This document shows positions 45,615-58,146 of a stretch of 64,000 nt of DNA, piece after piece; positions within the stretch are counted from its first letter, which is position 1, and each line of letters starts with the position of its first letter. The position numbers and the translations under genes are program-made. This DNA comes from Hibiscus mutabilis (Eukaryota > Streptophyta > Magnoliopsida > Malvales > Malvaceae), in the NCBI GenBank assembly GCA_019671005.1, contig CM033752.1, positions 19,228,969-19,292,968 on the forward strand. Direction: 5' to 3'. Under the pieces are notes generated by a model that made no database searches, had not been told where the DNA came from, and was given only the letters and a program-made list of their open reading frames with translations.

Positions 45615-47709
45615 TGTAACACCCTCGACCCAGATGTCATAATTGGGCCTTAAACCCAACCCAAAACCATAAAATTCTCAAACTAGGTTTAGCCTAAACA
45701 AGGTATTTCCAAACATTTTAATCCAATATTTGAAAACATAAATAAACAATTTAAATCGTTACAAATGAGCTCCATTTTAATTTAAAACATTTAAACATTA
45801 AACTTGATTAATACAATTTCAAAGGTAAGAATTACAAACTCGACCACATAAGGTCCTTTGAATACATAGCCCACTAAACTTAAGTACAGTAATCTGAGAA
45901 CCTCCACAGACTGGAATCCCATATTGATAGTGCTCCTCGAACCCACGATTTGACGGTCAACCTACGCTCTGAAACAACAATTTTGAGCGTTGAGCTTACA
46001 AAGCTCAATGGTACACATCTACTCTACTATACTTCATGCTAAACATAAACATTATCTGCAAGCTAGTATAAGCAATAAGGATAGATAAATAAACATGTAG
46101 AGCTACCACTAGTCACCTAAACACATGCTCTCATCATAGCAAAACATCATACATGGCCCATAAGGCCCAACCATACTTGGGATCCCACCGAATCATCCAA
46201 GAAAACACACAATGTCATAACCACAAACCTGCAATGAGGTGCCACACAGCTTCGGGAACATAAACTCTGAGTGAGGCTTGGTGCCACGTAACTTTGAGAA
46301 TATACATTCTTTGGGTGAAACCCAGTGCCACATAGCTTCGAGAACATACACCCATGCTCAAAATCTCTCGTCGAGCATCTTCGTGTGAGACCTGGTGCCA
46401 CACAAGTTCAAGAATGTACATTCGGCATCTCTAACCATGATGTCATAACACTTTCTCATTGAGTATCTAGATCCCATCAAACAAGGTAACTCAACCAATC
46501 AAGTGGCCAAACAGCACACAGATGGACACGATTACCACACAGCACACAACATTTACATGATTACCAATATCTATGGTTTCTATCAATTATCAAGCCATCA
46601 TTTAAGTTTACCAACTTGTTAATACATTATGAAAGTGTACATTAATCATCCTCATTAATTATCTCTATTAACCCATTATATCTCATTATCATTCCACACA
46701 AATATCCATATTTTTATTTGTATAATAGATTATTCCATTCAGTGGGTACCGGTACTCAAACACGAGTTCACACCATTTCCTTGAATTAGGATTTTACAAC
46801 ACTTTTTTGATCCCTAAGCTTATGAAAATCGTTATGGTTTGTTTACTAACGCATTTATTCAATTATCATTAATTGCTGACTTTAAAATCATTTAATCGAG
46901 TATTTATCCCTTAAGCATAATTTCCATCGAATCACGTCAAACTATTCGAACAAGCATACAAAGCATCACGATTTATCAACCAATTAATCAATTATCAAAT
47001 AATCATACGAGCATCTCAAACAACCCTAAACAGTCTCTAAAGCCTCCACAATTCTCATCATATTTGTAACATCATCATGCCTCACACAAATATCACGTCT
47101 CATACTATCGGTCTCCAAACATGCATATTCATCATCTACCTAATTTGCATATACTAAGACACAAATCAATCACATTTATGATGCTCATCAAGCAATAAGA
47201 GTTAAAGGTGTACTAACCTTAAGACAAAGCGATAAATTCCCATCCAAGATCCTTCAATCATCTCTTTAATTCCAATATTCGAGTCCACCAATTCCTCAGA
47301 CAAAACAAATATGACTATATAAGCCATTTCATACTATTAGACTACTTTAGGGGATAAAACACGTAAAAATAGCTTACTGGGTTTGAATTTGGCAAAATGG
47401 ACTTCGCCGATGAACTTAGAACGTCGAGAAACCCTTGAGTAGGTCCCCAAAAAAAGTAAACACTGATTAATGGCAGTTGACAAGGGGTCAATGGCAGCGG
47501 CAGTGACAGTCCACGACAGTGGTTCAGCTTAACAGACCGGCTTGGTCCACAAATAGGCTGGCTCATTGGGCCTGTGGCTCGGCTTAACCGACTGGCCCAA
47601 TGGTTGGTCCAGCAATTTCGATCCAATATATGGCTGCTTCACCTGCAGTTGGAGTTTGCCCACACGCACGCGATAGCGCATACGACATCCTCTAATGGTC
47701 GTACAATGA
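45615..47709 (-). repeat. 5' LTR of element B, truncated
   Basis: It aligns with 15099-17335 of the 3' LTR and ends on the plus strand at GTCGTACAATGA (47709), where hAT transposase sequence begins. About 470 bp found in the 3' LTR (17345-17814) is missing. The inner border reads GGGTGTTACA on the minus strand, the intact version of the decayed border at 15099. It includes the tandem repeat at about 46230-46430 and lacks the GTAC cluster. Confidence 0.85.
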
Positions 47710-50116
47710 AGTATGAAAAGAATCAAGGACATGACTTTTCATACTAAAAGCCGACTCGAAAGCTACAGTCAAAATGGGTATGACAAGCACATCTTATAAG
47801 GAATGTGATATCTTTTTGGTTGATCTTTCCACCATTGTAAGATTTAAAAACTTGAAACACGAGACTTACAAACATCTTCTAAATACTTCTCCAACTCACT
47901 TTTGTTGGCACTAGTTAATGAACAACTCGTATCCCTTTGATGTGTTTGGACTCATGAGTTGTTGAAGGTCAACCTTACGCCTACTTTGAGTGAAAGTGGA
48001 GAAAGAGATAGAAGTGGAGAAAGAAATAACACTTACATTTGAATGAGGAATTGAGAAAGCATATGAGTCAAATAAAGATTGCAAAACCATCTTAATAGCG
48101 AGGTACAAAAGATTGGCTTTTGTTTTATCATAAGAATCTCCACTCAACATAATTCAACTTGTGTCTAGGGTCAAGGATCACAGCCACAAACAACAAAACA
48201 TTGATATTATCAACGTTCCCATAATATTTGTCATACTTATACATCATTGTGTTTCCATTTCCCTAACACCCTAATTATCATCATTCATGTTGTTTGAGGT
48301 CATGAATCTAGTCTTGTAAATCTCATACGCATATGAGTTGCAAGTCACATAGTGGGAACTAGATAATCTCAATGTTGCATCATAAAAAACACTCATGAAA
48401 GGTAAAAAAACTGCTCGCCATCTTCCAATCATCTTCATTGGGACCACCACCAAGCTTTCTAGGTTTCTTGAAACACGAAGAATCTTTCATGTATAAACTA
48501 GCAAATTACTTTTTAAACTTGATAGTAGATTCAAGAGTTAAAAAGGTCGAATTCCATCTTGTTTCAACATCTAAACTAACAAGGCTTTTACTACACTCTT
48601 TCTCCTATTCTATGCAAGTTTTAAACTTTTGAAGTCTTGCGGAAGAAGTCCTAACAAACCTCACAAGAGCTCAAACTTTCATAATCGACAAATCAAGTTC
48701 TTTCAAATCCTCCTGTACAATCAAATTCAAAATATGAAACACACATCTCCTATGCAAATATTTACCCCTATCAAACTAGACTCTCAAATAGTAAGTCTTC
48801 TCCTTAAGTAATCAACTGTTAAATTATTTGAGCTAGCATTATCTACGGTCACAATTATAATGTTTTTCAATACTTATTCATTCAAGCATTTTTCAAATGC
48901 TCTAACAAAAAGTGTCTTAGAATGGCCAGCAATAGAACAAAAGTTAATTACGCTCTTATGCAAATTACAATCATCATCAATAAAATGAGTAGTCAAACAC
49001 ATATAGCTTAAACTTTAACCCCATGTCCAAGTGTCTATGGTTAGAGAAACCCTAGAATTCAAGCTCTTAAAAGAATTTTGGGTAAAATACATAAATGGTC
49101 ACTAAACTATCTCCAAAAATACAAAAATGGACATCAAACTTTCAAATGTTACATAATGGACTTTAAACTTTAGTTTTTCATCACTGAGTCGTTAACTATC
49201 GTTAATTGGGTAACGTGACAGATATAGAAATTTGAATAATATAACATTTAATCGTCAATATTGACACATTTAATCAATTTATTCATAATTGAACCCTCAT
49301 TATTAATGTCTAAATTGATTGAATATGCAAATATTGAGGATTAAATATGTTATTATACAAATTTTCTTGACTGCTACGTCTCATAGTTAACACAGTTAAC
49401 GGCCCAGTAACCATTTTTTAATAAAAACTAAAGTTTAATCATCATTATGTAAATTTTGAAAGTTTGTTGACCATTTTTTATTTTTATGGATAGTTTAATG
49501 ACCTTTTGTGTACTTTACCCAAGAATTTTGTTAGCTCATTTCTTTGTTCAATGAAGAGAGCATAACAATATCTCGTTGTTGTAGTACCAGAATGAAGACT
49601 AAAGAAGGGATTTAATGTCTGACAGAATTGAAAGAAGCCTTCATGTTCAATAAAAGCAAAGGCAATTCATCCATAATAAGCATTTTAGCAAGCTTCTTCC
49701 TACAAATATCTTGATTAAATTCCCAATTTGAAACACTAACTGTTTTAGTAGTTTCATCTTCATTTATTAATGTTTTAGCTTCAAAATCAATCAATTTTTG
49801 CTTCTTATCTAAATTTGTGGATACTTTTTGCACCTACTAATATGATTTGTTAATGGGTGGTGCCATTTTTAGTTTTACAACCAATAAGTTATTGACAATA
49901 CTTACAAGAAGCAAAAGCGGGCTCCTCCTTATTATCCGTAAAATGAGCCCACCACTTGGACCTTTTCTTCCTTTTCTCTTCAGTTGTTGCTTGACCTTTC
50001 TTCTCCTCTATCCTCTTTTTTGATATTTGTCTTTCCTCCTTTTCAGAATCATCCATCATAGAATCAACAAATGCATAATTAATATCTTCATTGTCATCAA
50101 GTGATGATGAAATATT
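47710..50116 (-). pseudogene. hAT transposase, BED finger to hATC domain
   Basis: Read on the minus strand. A splice acceptor TTGCTTGCAG (50126-50117) opens the exon. An acidic/basic N-terminus is followed by a BED zinc finger: KRSKWWAHFTDN, CKYC (49890), with the later His lost. Then KLAKMLIMDELPLLL (49690-49640). The catalytic core has SRVSLTIDTWTWG (49060-49020), INFCSIAGHS and VTVDNASSN (about 48850-48825), the block NEDDWKMASSFFTFHE (48440-48390), and the hATC dimerisation part DVLVIPILTVAFESAFSM to VLDSFHTSL at 47710. Multiple stops and frameshifts. The MITE at 49080-49520 sits between RVSLT and the KEM..QNSF part. The family is plant Ac/RICESLEEPER-type hAT; the enzyme would cut and paste the element. 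Confidence 0.9.
49080..49520. mobile_element. MULE-type MITE inside the hAT transposase
   Basis: 441 bp with terminal inverted repeats starting GGGTAAAATACATAAATGG and, inverted, GGGTAAAGTACACAAAAGG; 28 of the first 32 bases match. A 9-bp direct duplication AAGAATTTT flanks it (49071-49079 and 49521-49529), the size typical of Mutator-like elements. No coding capacity. An inner inverted pair (ACTAAAGTTT/AAACTTTAGT) extends the hairpin. Confidence 0.93.
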
Positions 50117-51016
50117 CTGCAAGCAAGCAATAAAAATTCATATTCATATATGCTAACAATAAAAAATTCAAATTCATTTTTTTAAAGCAATAAAAAACAA
50201 ATTTGTTTTTGTAAAGCAATGAAAAATCAAATTCATTTCAAGTAAAGCAATGTAAAAATCAGATTCATTTACAAATAGCTACAAGCCTACAATTGATGTT
50301 GTTTTGGAAAGCTCTTAGTGATGACTCCAACAACTTCAACTGTACAAGTTTTTCTAATATAAGCATATATAGAAAAAAGAGATACAATTAATATATATAC
50401 ATGGGGCCATTGCTGTTTTTTAACCCCTAAGAATGGAAACAATAATCAACTTTTTAGCCAACCTAAACATCAAGCTTGCTTCAACAATCCATTATCAATT
50501 TAATTTGCCAACAAGTCCTTGTAAGAAATCAAATGGGGGCCGGTGTTGGATACATGAAATTCATTAAAAACATCGACTTAGTTCATTTAAGATAATTGGT
50601 TTTTTCAATCAAAGTAAGTTTGTTAACAAATTAGTCTTAATTTTGAACACATTCCTCTTTGTAATAATTGATTGATGTTATAACGGGAATTGATGGTTAA
50701 AGAAAATGGAAAGGAGAGAAAAAAATAACCACTTAATGTCTTATTTATGGTAAACGAAAATACAATATAGCTCAAGATTTGATTCAGGAAATTCAATGAC
50801 AAAAAGAGGATGCAACTGATGAAGTAAATATATGTGTATATATATTCAATTCATTTACAAGGGATACATGGCTCTTGTTTTCCTTTGTTACAAAAAAGAA
50901 ACCAAAAAAGTTCGTTTTAATTTCTTATGTTTCCTTTTCTGTCAAATGAAATAAGCAACCATGGAGATAGGTTCAATTTAGGTCTGTGGTTTGTCTTATT
51001 TCTTTGGTATGATGTT

Positions 51017-51550
51017 TGTTATACCTCCAACTACAACTTTCACATCTCTGCCTATAATTGTCACACCCCGGAACTCTTAGTCTCTTCGCTGCGCCTCGGT
51101 ACACGAAGCATCATGACATCTGGAACCCTTACCTAAGGGTCATGTTTTAGGGTCACTCTCAACATGACAGCCATCAAGTCTGCCTGACTCGCCAGCTGAG
51201 CCTACCACCTAGCAGCCGAGTCTACTAAGCCAACCCACGTGACTAAGCTAAAAAGAAAATGGCTGTGAGCCAGACCTAATCTTGTCAACCCGTCAATAAC
51301 CATAACTAGACTTGGCTTAGTCCCATCAAATAGCACCACTTGGCTATAAATAACCACCAAGATGAAGAAAAAGACAGGCTAACAATCCTTATCTTATCCT
51401 TTGCCAACTCTCTCTGCCCCATTTCAACCATCGTACTTGGTTTTTCGCCCATACCAGAATGGGTGAACCACTATAAATCATCATCAACCTTTTTCCTTTA
51501 CACCCATTTTTTGCCATCTTGTTCATTTTCTTACCATTTTTACATCAACA
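51017..51550 (+). repeat. 5' LTR of element G (534 bp)
   Basis: It starts TGTTATACCTCCAACTAC and ends TACATCAACA; the next bases ATTGGTGCGATGAG should hold the PBS, but they match no tRNA end that I can name with confidence. TATA box CTATAAATA at 51344-51352. Confidence 0.9.
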
Positions 51551-52599
51551 ATTGGTGCGATGAGCATGGACCTCCTTTCGCCCAAAAGAATCAACCGTAA
51601 TAGTTTTCCCATGTCAAGCTATTTCAGCCACGAAGAAGGAAGAAATGGAAAAGATGAGCTAGTAATATCTCACCACCAATATCTGGGGTGGCACCATAGG
51701 GCCTACAAGATAATAATATCTCACTAGATATACTGACGGTGATAAGCCAACTGCTGGCGAGGATTTGCTATTTGGCGAAAGTTTATAAACACTCAAAACA
51801 AAGGGGTATAGCTAGATTAAAAAGGCTAAGCTCTTCATCGGGCTCTGCAAAGCCATCTTCTTGGCATGCCCATTGGCACAAGCGAGCGATAACACCTTGT
51901 ATATGCTCACTAACAGCTTGTGCTACGCGTATACAATGTGTAAATATAAAAAAGTGTCAGCCCCCAGATCTCATAAAAGATGCCTCCAGAAAGAGGATAG
52001 AGAAGCATCAATAGAATTTACGAGAGCCAGCTGGGCAAGTGGAAATTCTACAGGCATCCGAGCCCAGCATGCATGAGAAGCACCACCAGCTGAAGACTTT
52101 CCTTTCATTTGTAATATTTTACATATAAAAAAATATTATTTACCACCTTAGGTGGTTTAGAGCATAAACATCTTCAGAGTAAATGTCCTTAAGTGTACAT
52201 GTAAAATTTATGATTTAAAAGGTAACCTCCTCCTTTAAGCTGCCGATGTGTGCAGGTTTAAAAGAAACATTGAGGGTTTTTAACAATAGAATGAAAATGG
52301 AATTGGTGCAACATTGAACTCCCCCAAGCACTTCTTCTTCCTCGAATGTCTCTACTATAAATATATTCTCCTTTGAACCTCTATGTAACGGGGAAAACCC
52401 CTTGTTGGTCAAGCACCCTGGGAACTTGGTACAGTCCTAGGAAAATACTTGAACTACCTATGAATGATTGAATGGATGTATAAATATTTGAATGAGTATT
52501 TGGATGCTTGAATGACTACATGTTTGCTTAAATGGTTAATGAGAAAGTAGTTGAGTGCCAGTACCAATGTATATGCCCAAGCACCCACACTCCCATTCT
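51551..52599 (+). other. Element G internal, unassigned left part
   Basis: About 1 kb between the LTR and the tandem array. Frames at 51739-52014 and 51861-52076 are open but show no known motif. 52440-52550 repeats short TGAATGA/TTTGAATG words. Confidence 0.5.
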
Positions 52600-53420
52600 C
52601 CAACATTGCTTCTCCACCAGACATATATGATCACCTCCGTCTGACCCGACTCCTCCAAAATTATGATTGATCCTTCAAAAGTGTTGAGGTACCTCTACCC
52701 ATATTACGACTGATTCTCCAAATGTGTCAAGAAAACTCCACTCAATTAGTGACTGTTTCTCCAAAGAAACTGAGATGTCTTTGTCCCTTTAATGCTAACG
52801 ACATTGTGGTTCTCCAAGAACGTTGAGATGCCTGTGTTTTATGCCAATTGGGGCATGTGGTTGCTACGAACACACATATGCCTCCAATTTCTTCTCCTAA
52901 TTGTCGTGGACCATTGTGGATTTATGAAAAACAGGGATGCCTCCGTCCATTCAATGCCGATGGCATTACTATTCTCCAAAGATGTTGAGATACCCAGGTT
53001 TTATGCATATTGGGGCATATGCATGATACAAACACACAATTGTCTATAAAGATGAGATGCCTCTATGCTACTTAGGAGTGATGCTCCAATAGCTTGGAGA
53101 TGCCTTCACCCAATTTGAGCATCGTTTCTCCAAGGGTGTCGAGAGACCTCCACCTAATTTGTGCTTATTCTTATGAGATGCCTCAACTCCATTCAGGCTG
53201 CCACTCTAAGGATATGAGATGCCTCTGCCCAAGAATACATCCACTCAATTTATGCTTGCTTCTTCAAGAGTGTTGAGATGCATTCACTCAAGTTGTTCAT
53301 GTATCTCCAAGAGTGTAGAGAAGCTCTTACTCAATTTGTGTTTATTTCTCCAAGAGTGAAGAAATGGCTCAGCCCCACTCAAGGTTGACTCTCCAATAGC
53401 GTGGGATGACTTTCACAAGT
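52600..53420. repeat. Degenerate 44-50-bp tandem array in element G
   Basis: A unit of the form TCTCCAAGAGTGTTGAGATG, CCTCCACTCAATTTGTGCTT recurs about fifteen times with much variation. It is decayed rather than recent. Confidence 0.7.
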
Positions 53421-53805
53421 CTAAACATAAAAGATCCCCGCTCTTTGTGCATGTTTCAAGCAATTTCTACTTGACACACCACTGACTGCTCCAAAGCATT
53501 GGGAAAATTTCAAAAATTAGCGTGAGTTAACTTCATCACTATCACTTCATGTGGAGATAACCCCCGCCACATCAAGAGCAAGATGATTATGGGAAAAACA
53601 GGGCATGCAGCTTTAAAATTTCCAAAATATGCCCATCTCTTTGAAAAGGATACAAGCAATCAGGATATCACATCTTGGACAAACGACTAACTCAGCTCGA
53701 CGCACACTTAAAACTGATAAAATAAAATGCAAAACACGTTTGATCAAATCGGCAACTTCATTAACATGTCAAAAGATTACAAAACCCTACACTATTGTAC
53801 AAGGG

Positions 53806-56134
53806 TTAAGTTATGGGAAGAACTCTTGTTTCAACCTCCAAATGATCTCTAGTTTCGACCTTCAAGGAACCTTCTATTATAGTAATTGAGAGATCTCCCG
53901 CTTTAGCATTTAGAGCGTCTCCGGTTTCACTCTTTTGAGGATTTTTTTGTTTGACTTCTGAGAAATTTCTTGGTTTAGCCTCTAGAGGATTATCCATGGG
54001 AGTAGAGGACTCGTAAACCACTCTTCCTCAAACATAGGACAACAATCCCTTGCAAGCATCCTCCCAAAAATCACCCGAAAGGTTATAAATATCGAAACCT
54101 ACCACATATTCCATTAACTCCCAACAACAATGGAGGACATAGTTGCTTAAATTTAGCAGACTCGTGGCCACTTGGACAACAAACACTAGGCTAAGTTCAC
54201 ACATGTCCGCATAACCATTTTACTCTGCCAACTACTTCTCAATATCAAGTCTCGAAACACTTTATGCTTGACGAGCAGCCCTCTCATTCTCCAACTCTCT
54301 CTCAAGCTACTGAATCCTCCTCTTTAAGGCCCTCTTCATCTCTTTCTTCTTCATTTACAAGGCCTTCCTCAGCTCTTCTTTTTCCTTCTAGACTCGTGCC
54401 ACTTCCTCATTTTTCTCCTTTGCCTCCATAGCTACTCTCATAGCTATTTCATTTTGCATATGAGCATTTGTCTGGGAAGTTGCATATTTCCTCCTCTCAT
54501 TAGCGACTTGCAACGTCAGCTCCTCTTCGACTGTCTATGGCCTTCACCAACTGTTGTCTCATAGACTCAACCTATTTGGCCATCGAACAATCTTGTCATT
54601 GGCCTTAGAAAGTTCATTTTCCTTGACAGCCAACTCCTCTTGTTGATGGGTACATATAACCTCAATATCAATAAATGACAAGTTTATATCCTTATCTGCC
54701 TCATGAAGAGAAGATTGCAATTGGGCATCCAATCAAGTAACTTTAGCATAGCGCACCCCATGAAAACTGGGAAGAGAGGCCACATCATCTTTCCTACTAA
54801 CCTTTGAGGTTACGTTGTTGGAATCTCCACCACATACAAGGAAAGAGTAAACACCCCTCCAAACAAATAAGCAAGAGAGGTTATCACATACGTATACATA
54901 TACCTAGAACAGACGTAGAAGAACTTAAAGCCTCTCCATCTTCAACTGACCAGACAATTGGGTCAGAAGGTACCTCTATCATGGTCATAGATGAAATCGT
55001 TAGTCGATCACCACAAAGCAATTAATAAAGACTAAGCAAAATATTTGTAATAGCTGAAATAACAGGCACAGTAATGGTAGAATCCTTGATGCTCTAAATG
55101 ATGTCACAATCCCAAATGTTAACTTCTCTTTAATCACAGTCAACTCCAGAACTGTGGACACCTCCGCATGTTCCTTCATAGTAGATATTGACACCTCCTC
55201 AATTACTTTTCTTTTTTTCCTCAATAGCACCTTCTTCTTAAAAACCCCCAGTGGAGGCAACTTTCTCTTTTTCCTCCCAAGAAAGTAGCATTTATGCCCA
55301 AATGTTTCCAATTCTTTGACTCCGCAAGAATCTATGATTCCATTCTCCCTACACTTCAACATCAATCAGAGGGTCACATCCTTTCTCCTGTGAGGAACTT
55401 ATTGAAATAACAACTGGGAATACTTTGGATGCCCCTACTACAGAACTCATCAGATGCGTAACTTCAACATTAGCGAACAACAAATCAAAATGTTAAGAAC
55501 AATTTGGAAGCATAACTCTGATAAAGTGAAATGGTAGCAATATTAATAGAATGTCTAAAGGAATTGCTAGCAAAAAGAGACTAAAAAAACACCGGGAAAG
55601 ATATGCAGTGTCTCCAACTAGACTCTTGCTCTAGTCATCTCTCTTTTAACCACCATAGCGTGCCCCAAATGTATATCAGGCACGGTCTCCCATGATAAGA
55701 TTATGTTAATAGGGATGACTTTGGCAGTCTCCCCTACATTCTCAACACCATCCTTTAGCAACGACCCACACCATGACTCAAATGATTCACAATAAAATCT
55801 CCCTTACCTCCTACTGGCATTGTTGAAGAAGTGCGAGCAAATACTGGTCTGCCCTATGCCTCTATAGCATCGCCAATGCTATCATCATTCTTCACCCCAC
55901 CCTCATATCGAATAAGGCCGCAACGCATTCTGTAGCTATGTAATCATTTATTTGATGGCTTAGATCCTCCCCTATGCTGGCCACTAAAGTTGAACCCTTA
56001 CCACCCTTTAAGACACGTGATGTTGAAGCTGATGACCACACTCTGCGCCGACAACATCCATAAGAAAACAGCAAATCCCCTCATCCTCACACTTTTCCCC
56101 AAAAACACTTTGGCTAACTCCTCCTTCCCGCCAT
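53806..56134 (-). pseudogene. Antisense ORF of element G, coiled-coil protein
   Basis: Read on the minus strand from a possible ATG at 56134 (MAGRRS, then a stop). Recognisable pieces: a 60-residue segment at 56074-55892; a Lys-rich part with GRKKRKLPPLGVFKKK at about 55275-55225; a long heptad-like, Lys/Glu-rich coiled coil (EEELTLQVANERRKYATSQ, VAMEAKEKNEEVARV, KEELRKAL, MKRALKRRIQ, LERELENERAARQA) at 54520-54260; and a tail with imperfect VETRDHLEVETR repeats to 53806. Stops and frameshifts throughout. The orientation is opposite to the LTRs. I do not recognise the family; antisense extra ORFs in Tat elements are the nearest parallel. Confidence 0.65.
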
Positions 56135-56217
56135 ATGGCTAGGCCACCGTGCCACTTATCACCCTCAGAGGGGCACATAACCCGCATCTAGCTGCTAACC
56201 TTGTGCCCATTGGGACT

Positions 56218-56227
56218 CTATTTATAG
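56218..56227 (-). promoter_or_regulatory. TATA box upstream of the antisense ORF of G
   Basis: CTATAAATAG on the minus strand, about 85 bp upstream of the candidate ATG at 56134. This is outside both LTRs. Confidence 0.5.
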
Positions 56228-57282
56228 AGGTATACCTCGAAAACCCTCCGTAGAGTGATGTGTTTTTCCATGTTCAACCACCCCTACCTTAAAACAACTT
56301 GTTCCTCCTCATTTGGAGTTAACACATGAATGGATTTTCTTGTGTCCTCCCCAGGCAATCTCTATATCAACAGAAAGCCAAAACTCCAGGCAATCACCAC
56401 GTTACCCTTATATATTTAGAGTGATCCAACGCCAGCTTTTTAGTACTGCTCCATCCCACAATCGGATCCCTAATTTTGTCATCCTTCGCATGTCGCTTTG
56501 CAAAAATTAATAGGCTAGGAAATCTATGTGGAGCTACTCGACTTAGGGTAAACAACCTTTGCAAAACCCTCATGGATGGTTTACAATTTTGATCTGTATA
56601 CTAGATGAGGTAGTCGATAACGAGCCACCAGGATGCCACCGCCAATTACCCCAGGGCCATGCCATACTCAATTAGTACTCGACAGGCAAAGCTGTGCAAT
56701 GAAAAAAAACCCAACCTTGAATAAGAATAAAGGCAAGTAGCACCACTTCGAAGTTCCTGCTTCCCCTTTGCCGTAATCTCTCAAACAAATGTCCCCTTTA
56801 GAACCTCAAACTCAAAGTTCACCCACTGCAGCTCACAGTATTCCAGCAGTTTCCTCGTCTTATTCTTACTTTTCTGGCACTTGACTGCAGTCTCAACCAT
56901 GTCCACCACCTTGTTCCCCTCAAGTTGCTTCAATAAAGCTTTCACACCATTTTGATAATATGAGAGAAGATAAGGAAATTCAAAGATTCAGAAGAAAAAG
57001 AAGTCTGGAAAAGAAACAAACAGATAAAATTAGGGATTTGTCCCCTTTTCCCCAATTTATAGCTCGCCAAAATACCGTTTTAAAAAACTAAAATCCATGT
57101 CCCTGCTTTGGACCACTTAAACAATGCTATGAGTATAGGGTTTTCAAATTGCCTAAATTTATGCTAATGATAGCCTACATTCTCGAGAACGGCTCCTTTA
57201 AAAGCACACCATCAACATAACGATTACAACACGACCCCTTATTCTAAGTCTCAGATCATGCCATTTTATGGCATTCCTTTGA
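56228..57282. other. Element G internal, unassigned right part
   Basis: About 1 kb between the antisense promoter and the polypurine tract. I see no domain; the mix of stops suggests untranslated sequence. Confidence 0.5.
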
Positions 57283-57296
57283 TTAAGGGCGACTAG

Positions 57297-57846
57297 TATT
57301 ATACCTTCAACTACAACTGTCACATCTCCACCTACAATTGTCACACCCCTGCCTATTTATGCCCTTGAAACTCTTGGTCTCTACACCATGCCTCGGTACA
57401 CGAAGCATAATGGCGTCCAGAACCCTTACCTCTGGGTCATGTCTCCAGGTTACTCTCGACATGACTGCCATTAAGTTTGCCTGACCCGCCAGCTAAGCCT
57501 ACCACCTAGTAGCCAAGTCTACTCTGCCAACCCACGTGACTAAGCTGAAAAGCCTACTAGTTATGAGCTAGACCTAATCTTGTCAACCCGTCAATAGCCA
57601 TCACTAGACCTAGCTCAGTCCCATCAAATAATACCACTCGGCTATAAATACCCACCAAGCTGAAGAAAATGACAGGCCAACACTCATCGTCATATCCTCT
57701 GCCAACTCTCTTTACTCTATTTTGACCACCGTACTTGGCTCTCTGCCTATACCAGAATAGGTGAACCACCACAAACCTCCATTAACCTCTTCCTTTACAC
57801 CCATCTCTGCCACCTTGTTCAGTGTCTTACCATTTTGACATTAACA
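57297..57846 (+). repeat. 3' LTR of element G (550 bp)
   Basis: It starts TATTATACCTTCAACTAC (the G of TG has mutated) after the polypurine tract, and ends GACATTAACA before ATGTT. It matches 51017-51550 with an extra 17 bp or so (CCTATTTATGCCCTTG region). TATA box at 57642-57650. Confidence 0.9.
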
Positions 57847-58146
57847 ATGTTCTAATGTTCTTATCGTATAATCATGTTATGTTTATTATTTACTATTTAG
57901 TTACCTGAACTTGGAAGTGAGTTCAACACAAATCAGACCAGACCATTTGAATGAACTGTACAAAGTTTGACCATCAAAGGTGGAAGGAAACCCAATTAGA
58001 AGTAGACAATAAAATCATATATAAAAGTGAGGAAAAATGACTAAAGTGATGAGTCTAAAATTCATCAAAGATCATAACAATATGTCATATATCATATTAT
58101 TACAAAGCAAAAAAGATTGAAAGAATTTGTTATACAGTGAACTTAC

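Larger units (their letters stand above)
15099..47709 (-). mobile_element. Element B: non-autonomous LTR retrotransposon hosting C, E and F
   Basis: It is oriented on the minus strand: 3' LTR 15099-17814 with a polypurine tract at 17815-17848, and 5' LTR 45615-47709 with a primer-binding site at 45594-45610. Internal pieces are 17815-18604, 28715-28893, 32863-34194 and 45482-45614, about 2.4 kb once the three insertions are removed. No gag or pol is recognisable in them, so B resembles a LARD-type element mobilised in trans. The PPT context resembles that of chromoviruses A and C, suggesting a chromovirus partner (inference). The 5' LTR lacks its first 470 bp or so at the hAT junction, so the TSD cannot be confirmed; TGACC (15094-15098) is the left candidate. 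Confidence 0.82.
51017..57846 (+). mobile_element. Element G: LTR retrotransposon with antisense ORF, no recognisable pol
   Basis: LTRs at 51017-51550 and 57297-57846 are flanked by identical ATGTT (51012-51016, 57847-57851). The polypurine tract TTAAGGGCGACTAG (57283-57296) gives plus orientation. The 5.7-kb internal region holds unassigned sequence, a degenerate tandem array (52600-53420) and a decayed ORF on the opposite strand with its own TATA box (53806-56134). I could not find gag, protease, RT or integrase. Non-autonomous elements of this kind, and antisense extra ORFs, are known from Tat-lineage gypsy elements; assignment of G to Tat is inference. Confidence 0.88.
50117..58146 (-). 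other. First intron of the hAT transposase gene, host of element G
   Basis: A donor GTAAGT (58146-58141) after a probable 5' exon and an acceptor TTGCAG (50117) define a predicted intron. Without G it is about 1.2 kb. 50150-51016 and 57852-58140 are AT-rich; 50150-50260 repeats a word of the type 'AAAGCAATRAAAAATCAAATTCATTT' three or four times. Nothing else is recognisable. Confidence 0.55.
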
